A DNA stretch of 6,578 nt, taken from Lachnospiraceae bacterium (GTDB lineage Bacteria; Bacillota; Clostridia; Lachnospirales; Lachnospiraceae). A program made the translations under genes and the position numbers. Shown one piece after another: positions 1 through 5,639 of this stretch. The DNA is taken from positions 1-6,578 of the forward strand of contig DPZM01000224.1 of the NCBI GenBank assembly GCA_003535955.1. Reading direction: 5' to 3'. The notes under the pieces are model-generated. The model saw only the letters and a list, made by a program, of their open reading frames with translations. It was not told the origin of the DNA and did not search any database. Each line of letters opens with the position of its first letter. Within the stretch, counting starts at the first letter, position 1.

Positions 1-3000
1 GCCGCGAACTGAGTCCTCATGGCTTCATCCAGCTCAGCTATTATCCCTTCAAGGGTCTTCTCGGCTTCAACCAGATCATCATGCTGGCCCTTTAAGAATC
101 CGTATTCCTCCATGAGGCTCTTGTATTCCTCAATGGCATTTACGTTTACATCACCCAGCCTTCTTATCTTATCCCTGACTTCTCCTATCGACCTTCTTAA
201 AACTATCGGATCATTGTAATCCTCATTCCTTAATTCGGAAGCTGCCGAAAGGGTAAGCTCATACTCATTCCACATATACTGGACAAGCTTCTCCTGCTCC
301 TCTTCAACCTTTTCCTTCTGGGTGTTAAGACGCATGACTTCCTTCTCAAGGGATGTAATGGCCCTGGTAAGGGCATCCGTCTGCTCGAAGAAGGTCTTCT
401 GTTTATGAGTAAGCTCTTCCTTCCTTGCTATGGCCTGCTTCATTGACTCTTCATCGGAATCCTTGCTGTCGGATGATGCCGCCAGAGTCTTCTCTATCTC
501 AGTTATATTGTTCTGCTGGATCTCTATCTCATTCTCTTCGTATCTGATCTTCTGATCTATGCCCTCGATCTCTTCATTGATCCTTACGATCTCGCCGTAG
601 GAGCGGGCAACATTACTGTTAGCGTGCTCCAGATCCCTCTCAAGGCTGGTTACCTTAAGATCGATATCCGTTACCTTAAGCACATGGGCACTCTCGGTAT
701 CCCTGAGGGTTTCAAGCTCCTTACCGCATTCATTTATATAAGTCTCTATATCCTTCTCGCTTTTCTCGGATTCGCTGAGTTTTTGGTCCGTCTGTTCCTT
801 ATCCTCATTGATCTTAACCACCTGCTGCTCAACATCCCTGTTATCCTCTTCAAGCTTCCTGTAACCGTTTATGGTCTCGTTCTTTATCTCGTTGGCTCGG
901 TCTACGCTCATCTGGGCCGTATTCTGTTTTATGTACTGCTCCTTCAGTGATTCCTGAAGGTCTTCGATCTTTTTCCTTACTTCCCTCCTGTTTTCCTTAA
1001 CGGACTCAATATTGTCCATTATCTCTTCGATCTTCTTAAGTGCCTTCTTTACGGTTTCCTCAAGCTCCTCGATCTCTCTCTTCCTTCCCAGGAGATTGCT
1101 TGCATTCTTAAAGGCACCTCCGGCCAGGGCTCCTCCGGGTGTCAGGTACTCACCCTCCAGAGTCACTATCCTCAAAAGATATTTATATTTCTTAGCCATC
1201 TTAAGAGCATTATCAACATGATCCACAACGATTATGGCACCTAACAGCTGGCTTACCACGTCATCATATTTCTTATCCGCATGGACAAGTTCGGATGCCA
1301 TACCGATGAAGCCCTTCTCGTCCCTGACCTCCGGCCTGTCGAACTCACCCCTGTCCTTAACGGTCGTAAGGGGAAGGAAGGTCGCGCGCCCTCCCTTGAC
1401 CTCCTTAAGGAAGCTTATCATCTTCTTGGCAACATTCTCATCCTCCGTGACTATGTTCTGGATATTGCCGCCGAGGGCCGTCTCAATGGCGGTCTCGTAC
1501 TCCTTGTCAACGGTTATGATGTCGGCAACAACACCTATGATACCCTTATTCCTGCTCTTCTGCTCCATGACCCGCTTGATGGAGCTGCCGTAGCCGTCGT
1601 AACGTTCGGCTATGTTCTTCATGGCATCAAGGCGTGATTTTTCCTTATGATAGGATATCTGTGCCTCGGATAAGCGCCTGTCGTTCTCCTCAAGGCTTGT
1701 CTTGAACTCGCCAAGCTTCTCCTCCAAGACCTCCCGCTCCTGATCGGTCTTCAATATGGAAGCATTTACCTCATTCAATTCATCGTAGAGCTTCTTAAGT
1801 TCCTCCTCCTGCTCCTTCTCCTCGGACTTGATCCTAAGGAGCTGACTCTGTACCTGGGCCCTGTGGATCTTGGCCTGTTCGAGCATGGTATCGTAACGGG
1901 TAAGGTCTGCCTTGATGGCTGCCCGTTCGTTAAGCATATCTATAATGGCATTCTTGTTCTTCTCAATGCCGTTATTCAATTCCTCGATCCGGCCCTGCAC
2001 CTTCGTAAGCTCTGCCTTGGCCTCATCCCTGACGGCAACCAGTTCCTTAAGGGATTCTTCCGTTTTACTCTTTACGGCATCAAAGCCCTCTTTTTCCTTC
2101 TGCTGCTCTAAGAGCCTTGTCTTTAACGATTCTTTTTGGTCATTGTAATGACCCATGTTGGTCTTTGCGGAGTTGATCTTTTCCTTGTTTACGTTTATCT
2201 GGCTCTCTAAGCGCTCCTTCATGACGGCGCCCTGCGAGAGGCTTGCGCGCCTCTTCTCTATTTCTTCATCAAGCCCTGCGATTTCCGCTTCCACTTCACT
2301 GTATTCATTCTTAAGGCTCTCGTATTTCCCGTTATTTTCTTCAAGGTCGCCGTTTGCGATCTTTAATTTTTCTGAGAGCTCATCAAGGCCGATCTTTGAT
2401 CTCTCGGAATTTAGCAGAAACAGATTGACATCATAGGTCTTAAGCTCTTCCTTGCGGTTTAGGTACTCCTTGGCGGTGTCGGACTGGCGTTTCAGGGGCT
2501 CAACCCTCTTCTCCTTCTCCGCAAGTATATCGTTTACGCGCACAAGGTTTGCCTGCTCATCGGCAAGCTTCTTAAGGGCTGTTGCCTTCCTCTTTTTGAA
2601 CTTGACTATACCGGCTGCCTCATCAAAGAGTTCACGCCTCTCTTCGGGCTTGCCGGAGAGTATCTTCTCTATCTGGCCCTGACCTATTATCGAATAGCCC
2701 TCTTTACCGATACCGGTATCGTAAAACATCTCATAGACATCCTTAAGCCTGCAGGGCGAACCGTTTATAAGGTATTCGCTCTCACCCGACCGGTAGACCC
2801 TCCTTGATACGGTCACTTCTTCAAAGTCGATCGGAAGCTTGTGATCCGAGTTGTCGAGGGTTATCGCCACATATGCATAGCCCATGGGCTTGCGCATCTC
2901 GGTTCCCGAAAAGATGACATCCTGCATGTTGGATCCTCGAAGCTGCTTGGCGGACTGTTCGCCAAGGACCCACCTGACCGCGTCAGCGACATTGGACTTA

Positions 3001-3107
3001 CCGCTTCCGTTGGGACCGACAATGCCGGTGATACCGTTGTGGAAATTGAAGACTATCTTATTTGCGAAGGATTTGAATCCGTGTATTTCAACACTCTTTA
3101 AATACAT
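1..3107 (-). CDS. smc: Chromosome segregation ATPase SMC (partial, C-terminus beyond left edge)
   Basis: Structural maintenance of chromosomes protein, the ATPase core of bacterial condensin (with ScpA and ScpB), which compacts and segregates the nucleoid. An uninterrupted frame of 1035 codons starts at the ATG at 3107. The N-terminus MYLKSVEIHGFKSFA is typical. Walker A GPNGSGKSN lies at residues 31-39 (Lys37), the Q-loop region LGEQ at 48-51, and Arg57 follows, matching the arginine finger of the family. The head continues through GIGKEGYS (132-139). A Glu/Lys-rich coiled coil covers about 170-500, the hinge about 505-670 (glycine motif TPGGALAGGA at 656-665), and the returning coil follows, with LGDVNVNAI at 984-992 near the C-terminal head. 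Full-length SMC is about 1185 residues, so about 150 are missing here, including the ABC signature and Walker B. I checked the frame along nearly its whole length and saw no frameshift. It starts 14 bp after rnc, with only a weak purine-rich ribosome site. Confidence 0.97.
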   Translation of the reverse strand, partial: MYLKSVEIHGFKSFANKIVFNFHNGITGIVGPNGSGKSNVADAVRWVLGEQSAKQLRGSNMQDVIFSGTEMRKPMGYAYVAITLDNSDHKLPIDFEEVTVSRRVYRSGESEYLINGSPCRLKDVYEMFYDTGIGKEGYSIIGQGQIEKILSGKPEERRELFDEAAGIVKFKKRKATALKKLADEQANLVRVNDILAEKEKRVEPLKRQSDTAKEYLNRKEELKTYDVNLFLLNSERSKIGLDELSEKLKIANGDLEENNGKYESLKNEYSEVEAEIAGLDEEIEKRRASLSQGAVMKERLESQINVNKEKINSAKTNMGHYNDQKESLKTRLLEQQKEKEGFDAVKSKTEESLKELVAVRDEAKAELTKVQGRIEELNNGIEKNKNAIIDMLNERAAIKADLTRYDTMLEQAKIHRAQVQSQLLRIKSEEKEQEEELKKLYDELNEVNASILKTDQEREVLEEKLGEFKTSLEENDRRLSEAQISYHKEKSRLDAMKNIAERYDGYGSSIKRVMEQKSRNKGIIGVVADIITVDKEYETAIETALGGNIQNIVTEDENVAKKMISFLKEVKGGRATFLPLTTVKDRGEFDRPEVRDEKGFIGMASELVHADKKYDDVVSQLLGAIIVVDHVDNALKMAKKYKYLLRIVTLEGEYLTPGGALAGGAFKNASNLLGRKREIEELEETVKKALKKIEEIMDNIESVKENRREVRKKIEDLQESLKEQYIKQNTAQMSVDRANEIKNETINGYRKLEEDNRDVEQQVVKINEDKEQTDQKLSESEKSEKDIETYINECGKELETLRDTESAHVLKVTDIDLKVTSLERDLEHANSNVARSYGEIVRINEEIEGIDQKIRYEENEIEIQQNNITEIEKTLAASSDSKDSDEESMKQAIARKEELTHKQKTFFEQTDALTRAITSLEKEVMRLNTQKEKVEEEQEKLVQYMWNEYELTLSAASELRNEDYNDPIVLRRSIGEVRDKIRRLGDVNVNAIEEYKSLMEEYGFLKGQHDDLVEAEKTLEGIIAELDEAMRTQFA

Positions 3108-3121
3108 CTGTCTCTCTCTTT

Positions 3122-3808
3122 CTAGCTTTCCTTAAAATACTTCAATGCCTCATAAGCGGCATTCTGTTCCGCCCTCTTCTTGCTGGAACCGGTACCGATC
3201 CCGCATTCCTTACCGTCAACACACACCCTTACCGTATATTTCTTATGATGGTCCGGACCTGACTCGCTTATGAGCTCATACTCCATCTCGGCCCCTTTGT
3301 CCTGAACGTATTCCTGAAGGGTTGTCTTGGAATCGCTGAACTCTATCTTGTTCCTGTAATCGGCAAGGACATACTTCCTTACAAAGTCACCTGCCACCTT
3401 TATCCCGCCGTCAAGGTAGAGGGCTCCGATCATGGCTTCAAAGACATCGGAAATGATAGATTCACGCCTCCTTCCGCCTGTCTTCTCTTCACCCTTACCA
3501 AGGAATACATAATCCCCGAGTGACAACTCCCCGGCACAGTAGGCAAGTGTCGGCTCGCATACGAGGGATGCCCGCATCTTGGTCATGTCCCCCTCCTTCA
3601 TGTCCGGATTGTCCTTATAGAAAAATTCGCTGACGGTCAGCTCAAGCACTGCGTCTCCTAAGAATTCAAGCCTCTCGTAATCTCTTATGTTAGGCTTCTC
3701 GTTCTTGAATGAACTGTGCGTCAACGCACTTATGATAAGGCTCTTATCCTTAAATTCATAAGACAGCTTCTCTTCAAGCTCCTTATATCCTTCTTCTTTA
3801 TTCATCAT
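3122..3808 (-). CDS. rnc: Ribonuclease III
   Basis: Double-strand-specific endoribonuclease that matures rRNA precursors and cleaves structured mRNAs; it acts as a cytoplasmic homodimer. The product is 228 residues, the usual length. The RNase III signature ERLEFLGDAVLEL is at residues 45-57. The Mg2+-binding acidic residues correspond to Glu45, Glu48, Asp52, Glu72 (in EGDMTKMRA), Asp121 and Glu124 (in DVFEAMIGALYLD), all present. A double-stranded-RNA-binding domain covers about 158-226 and ends with the conserved GSSKKRAEQNAAYEAL. The gene begins with two consecutive ATG codons. The Shine-Dalgarno GGAG is 3 nt from the first and 6 nt from the second, so translation may start at 3805, giving 227 residues. 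It lies between acpP, from which a terminator-like hairpin separates it, and smc; acpP-rnc-smc is a classic Firmicutes order. No convincing promoter of its own is visible, so it probably depends on read-through. Confidence 0.97.
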   Translation of the reverse strand: MMNKEEGYKELEEKLSYEFKDKSLIISALTHSSFKNEKPNIRDYERLEFLGDAVLELTVSEFFYKDNPDMKEGDMTKMRASLVCEPTLAYCAGELSLGDYVFLGKGEEKTGGRRRESIISDVFEAMIGALYLDGGIKVAGDFVRKYVLADYRNKIEFSDSKTTLQEYVQDKGAEMEYELISESGPDHHKKYTVRVCVDGKECGIGTGSSKKRAEQNAAYEALKYFKES

Positions 3809-3811
3809 TTA

Positions 3812-3815
3812 CTCC
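3812..3815 (-). promoter_or_regulatory. Ribosome-binding site of rnc (start-deciding)
   Basis: GGAG on the minus strand stands 3 nt before the ATG at 3808 and 6 nt before the ATG at 3805. Spacing of 5-9 nt is normal, so the second ATG is the better start, although the first is in frame and cannot be excluded. Confidence 0.6.
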
Positions 3816-3841
3816 GCTTTATGTTAAATGCCCTTCACAAT

Positions 3842-3870
3842 AAAAAAATGTGCTGCAAGCACATTTTTTT
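3842..3870 (-). terminator. Intrinsic terminator/attenuator between acpP and rnc
   Basis: Perfect 13-bp inverted repeat (arms 3842-3854 and 3858-3870) with a 3-nt loop. The core is AATGTGCT/AGCACATT, flanked by seven A on one side and seven T on the other, so it could act on either strand. It begins 6 nt after the acpP stop codon and ends 33 nt before rnc. The layout of A-tract, stem and T-tract fits a Rho-independent terminator. The stem is short and AT-rich, so partial read-through into rnc-smc is likely; that would keep acpP mRNA more abundant than rnc mRNA. Confidence 0.8.
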
Positions 3871-3871
3871 A

Positions 3872-3891
3872 AATGCTTAACTTAATGCATT
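3872..3891. repeat. Imperfect inverted repeat overlapping the acpP stop codon
   Basis: On the plus strand AATGCTTAA is followed closely by TTAATGCATT. This is a near-perfect inverted repeat with one bulged base and almost no loop, and it spans the acpP stop codon directly before the terminator hairpin. It is very AT-rich and may be a chance structure or an accessory part of the acpP 3' end. Confidence 0.35.
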
Positions 3892-4107
3892 CCTGATCTG
3901 TTCGACGACATCTCCGACTGTTACGATCTTCTCCGCATCTTCATTGGATATCTCAACATCAAATGTTTCCTCGATACCCATTATTATCTGGAAGACATCC
4001 AGTGAATCGGCACCGAGATCGTCGGTAAACCTTGTATCCTCAGTTATCTCATTCTCATCTACATTAAGTACTTCGGCTATTATCTTCTTAAGTTTTTCAA
4101 ATTCCAT
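3877..4107 (-). CDS. acpP: Acyl carrier protein
   Basis: Small acidic carrier of growing acyl chains for type II fatty-acid synthesis; acyl-ACP is also the substrate of PlsX, encoded just upstream. The product is 76 residues, the standard length. The phosphopantetheine site is LGADSLDVFQ with Ser35 as the attachment residue. The following helix (about 36-50) is acidic, and the third and fourth helices have family-typical sequence (EISNEDAEKIVTVGDVV). The start ATG lies 4 bp after the plsX stop codon. The ribosome site AGGGGG (4117-4122) sits inside the last plsX codons at 9-nt spacing, so the two genes are probably translationally coupled. Unlike Bacillus subtilis, no fabD or fabG separates plsX from acpP; other fab genes must be elsewhere. 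A terminator-like hairpin follows directly. Confidence 0.97.
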   Translation of the reverse strand: MEFEKLKKIIAEVLNVDENEITEDTRFTDDLGADSLDVFQIIMGIEETFDVEISNEDAEKIVTVGDVVEQIRNALS

Positions 4108-4111
4108 AGTC

Positions 4112-5125
4112 CTATGCCCCCTGATCGTCCAACATGTTTATAGTATCGTTTATCTTCCTGTTTATCTCCTGCTCCTTAAATGTAACACACTGGATGATCG
4201 ATGTTGATATCTCCTTGTGGGTTGCATTGCCGTGAGTCTTGACAACCAGTCCCTTAAGGCCTAAAAGAGGCGCTCCGCCGTACTCGGTCGCATCGAACCT
4301 CTTAAGCGTCTTCTTCAGTGCCGGCTTGACAAGCAGATATGCCAGCTTGGTTGCAAGAGACCTGGTAAAGGTCTCCTTAAGTGCTCCTATCATTGTGGAG
4401 CCGACCCCTTCATACATCTTAAGAGCCACATTCCCCGCAAAGGCTTCACATACTACGATATCGGCTGTTCCCTTGGGTATCTCCCTGGCTTCAACACTAC
4501 CTATAAAATTGATATCGGGACAGTTCTTCAATAAAGGATATGCTTCCTTAACAAGCATGTTTCCCTTCTCTTCCTCGGTTCCTATGTTAAGTATGCCGAC
4601 CTTGGGGTTCTTAACGCCAAGTACATGCTCCATATATATGGTTCCCATCTTGGCGAACTGGACAAGGTGTGAAGCCCTGGCATCTACATTGGCTCCACAG
4701 TCTATTAGAAGTGATATACCGTTATCCGTGGGGAAAACAGGTGCCAGGGGAGGCCTCTCCACTCCCTTTATCCTTCCCACGATGACCTGGCCTCCGACAA
4801 GGATAGCTCCCGAACTTCCTGCCGAAACAAAGGCATCACATGTACCCTCCTTCACAAGGTTTAAACCCCTGACAATGGATGAATCCTTCTTCTTCCTTAT
4901 TGCCATTACCGGAGGTTCACCCATTTCTATGACCTCGGGCGCGTCTATTATCTCCACCCTGTCGGCAGGATATTGATACTTCCCAAGCTCCTTCTCAACA
5001 ACATCCTTCTTACCGCAGAGATAAACCCTGATCTCCTTATTCTCTCCGAGCGCAATGACGGCTCCCTTGACGGGTTCCGCAGGAGCATTGTCACCACCCA
5101 TAACATCTACAGCTACGTTAACCAT
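4112..5125 (-). CDS. plsX: Phosphate acyltransferase PlsX
   Basis: Converts acyl-ACP and phosphate to acyl-phosphate, the acyl donor for PlsY in the first step of phosphatidic acid synthesis; it is a soluble or peripheral membrane protein. The product is 337 residues, normal for the family. Conserved landmarks run along the whole length: DVMGGDNAP at 7-15, EVIEMGEPPVMAIRKKKDSS at 64-83, SAGSSGAILVGG at 101-112, IDCGANVDAR at 141-150, NIGTEEEKGN at 180-189, CEAFAGNVALK at 226-236, YGGAPLLGLKG at 282-292 and HGNA at 298-301. The start at 5125 is supported by AAGGTGG 4 nt upstream and by the invariant N-terminal motif. It is the first gene after the rpmF terminator and has its own promoter-like sequence about 40 bp upstream. 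Its stop codon (TAG) is 4 bp before acpP. Confidence 0.97.
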   Translation of the reverse strand: MVNVAVDVMGGDNAPAEPVKGAVIALGENKEIRVYLCGKKDVVEKELGKYQYPADRVEIIDAPEVIEMGEPPVMAIRKKKDSSIVRGLNLVKEGTCDAFVSAGSSGAILVGGQVIVGRIKGVERPPLAPVFPTDNGISLLIDCGANVDARASHLVQFAKMGTIYMEHVLGVKNPKVGILNIGTEEEKGNMLVKEAYPLLKNCPDINFIGSVEAREIPKGTADIVVCEAFAGNVALKMYEGVGSTMIGALKETFTRSLATKLAYLLVKPALKKTLKRFDATEYGGAPLLGLKGLVVKTHGNATHKEISTSIIQCVTFKEQEINRKINDTINMLDDQGA

Positions 5126-5162
5126 ATTCCCACCTTCGTATAAAGATACTTATCCTCAGAAT

Positions 5163-5191
5163 ACTATACCCAAGATTCTCTCAAAAATCAA
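5163..5191 (-). promoter_or_regulatory. Predicted vegetative-sigma promoter of plsX-acpP
   Basis: On the minus strand a -35 box TTGATT (5186-5191) is followed after exactly 17 bp by a -10 box TATAGT (5163-5168), matching the consensus at 4/6 and 5/6 positions. Transcription would start near 5156, giving a leader of about 30 nt before the plsX ATG. It lies after the rpmF terminator, where a new promoter is needed. I saw no clear FapR-type operator palindrome around it. Confidence 0.65.
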
Positions 5192-5236
5192 GAAGCCTGT
5201 CGGTCTAATTACAAAAACCGAAACCGGATTAAGCGC

Positions 5237-5267
5237 AAAAAAAATCGGGAGCAGCTGCTCCCGATTT
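5237..5267 (-). terminator. Intrinsic terminator of rpmF
   Basis: A perfect 26-bp palindrome (halves AAATCGGGAGCAG and CTGCTCCCGATTT, 5242-5267) forms a strong hairpin with a GGGAGC/GCTCCC core. In the minus direction it is followed by a run of eight T (5237-5244). It starts 19 nt after the rpmF stop codon. On the plus strand no U-run follows, so it is directional. It separates rpmF from plsX. Confidence 0.92.
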
Positions 5268-5286
5268 AAGATCATGCAAATACCGG

Positions 5287-5466
5287 TCAATCCTGAGGGA
5301 TGATCTCTTTCTTGTTATATGAGCCGCAAGCCTTGCATACCCTGTGAGGCATCATAAGCTCACCGCACTTGCTGCACTTAACGAGTGCAGGAGCGCTCAT
5401 CTTCCAATTGGCCCTTCTCTGGTCCCTGTGGCCCTTGGATGATTTATTCTTAGGACAAATAGACAT
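5287..5466 (-). CDS. rpmF: 50S ribosomal protein L32
   Basis: Small zinc-binding protein of the large ribosomal subunit. The frame encodes 59 residues starting MSICPKNKSSKGHRDQRR, followed by the diagnostic W-K-M-x-A-P segment (21-27). The zinc ribbon is C31-x2-C34 ... C44-x2-C47, with PHRVC before the second pair, so all four ligands are present. The N-terminus carries a fifth cysteine (Cys4) instead of the commoner MAVPKRKTSK-type start; I recall this form from Lachnospiraceae, but that is memory, not a search. The start is supported by the strong Shine-Dalgarno GGGAGGTG (5473-5480) at 6-nt spacing. It has a consensus promoter upstream and its own terminator downstream, so it is probably a strongly expressed single-gene unit. 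The DUF177/YceD gene that often precedes rpmF is absent here. Confidence 0.96.
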   Translation of the reverse strand: MSICPKNKSSKGHRDQRRANWKMSAPALVKCSKCGELMMPHRVCKACGSYNKKEIIPQD

Positions 5467-5587
5467 TTCTTACACCTCCCATCCGATCACATATACATAT
5501 CTGCTCATGTGTATTAGGTAACGCCCCCTCACTTTCGTTCGGCGGCAAATCGTTGCTCTCAGTGAATGGCAATATTCACGTCACACT
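5467..5587 (-). promoter_or_regulatory. rpmF 5' leader, about 120 nt
   Basis: If transcription starts about 7 nt after the -10 box (near 5587), rpmF has an untranslated leader of about 120 nt, long for a 59-codon gene. It can form a small hairpin GTGAAT/ATTCAC (5562-5579, 6-nt loop). A second possible stem pairs GCCGCC with GGGGGC (about 5523-5546), with one internal mismatch and optional AACG/CGTT outer pairs. A third is CACATG/TATGTG-like, just before the Shine-Dalgarno. I recognise no known riboswitch, T-box or ribosomal-protein leader here. Control of L32 synthesis through this leader is only a possibility. Confidence 0.4.
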
Positions 5588-5593
5588 TGATAG

Positions 5594-5622
5594 ATTATAC
5601 ATATACGGACGGCCTTTGTCAA
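5594..5622 (-). promoter_or_regulatory. Perfect-consensus promoter of rpmF
   Basis: On the minus strand TTGACA (5617-5622), 17 bp, TATAAT (5594-5599): a full match to the vegetative sigma consensus with ideal spacing. The sequence just upstream of the -35 is A/T-rich (palindrome 5624-5639) and could act as an UP element. It lies entirely in the pta-rpmF intergenic space, pointing to rpmF, so strong constitutive transcription of L32 is expected. Confidence 0.88.
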
Positions 5623-5623
5623 C

Positions 5624-5639
5624 GGATTTTTAAAAATCC
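5624..5639. repeat. 16-bp perfect palindrome between the pta stop and the rpmF -35 box
   Basis: GGATTTTTAAAAATCC is a perfect palindrome directly following the pta stop codon (5640-5642). It ends one base before the rpmF -35 hexamer. It lacks a GC-rich stem followed by a T-run, so it is a poor intrinsic terminator. Its position suits an operator or an A/T-rich UP element for the rpmF promoter; which one cannot be told from sequence. Confidence 0.5.

Noticed and set aside
624..950. Hydrophobic 108-codon plus-strand frame that resembles a membrane protein
   Set aside because: It is the antisense of the smc coiled coil: Glu/Lys/Asp codons read backwards give Leu/Phe/Ile/Val, which creates false membrane segments.
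1234..1637. Two overlapping plus-strand frames of about 119 codons
   Set aside because: Both are antisense to the SMC hinge, overlap each other in different frames, and lack a supporting start context.
3809..3841. Dedicated promoter for rnc
   Set aside because: No -35/-10 pair with 16-18 bp spacing fits in the short gap; TAACAT has no usable -35 partner.
4239..4976. Open frame of 245 codons on the plus strand opposite plsX
   Set aside because: It lies wholly antisense to an unambiguous plsX, has no recognisable domain, and is explained by the codon bias of the real gene.
5126..5236. Possible FapR operator upstream of plsX
   Set aside because: The only candidate, near ATTAGACCGACAGG, is not a palindrome and does not match the TTAGTACC-type half-sites well enough.
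5200..5236. Second mini-terminator (CCG-GTTT-CGG then five T) after the main rpmF terminator
   Set aside because: A 3-bp stem is too weak to call, and the main hairpin already accounts for termination.
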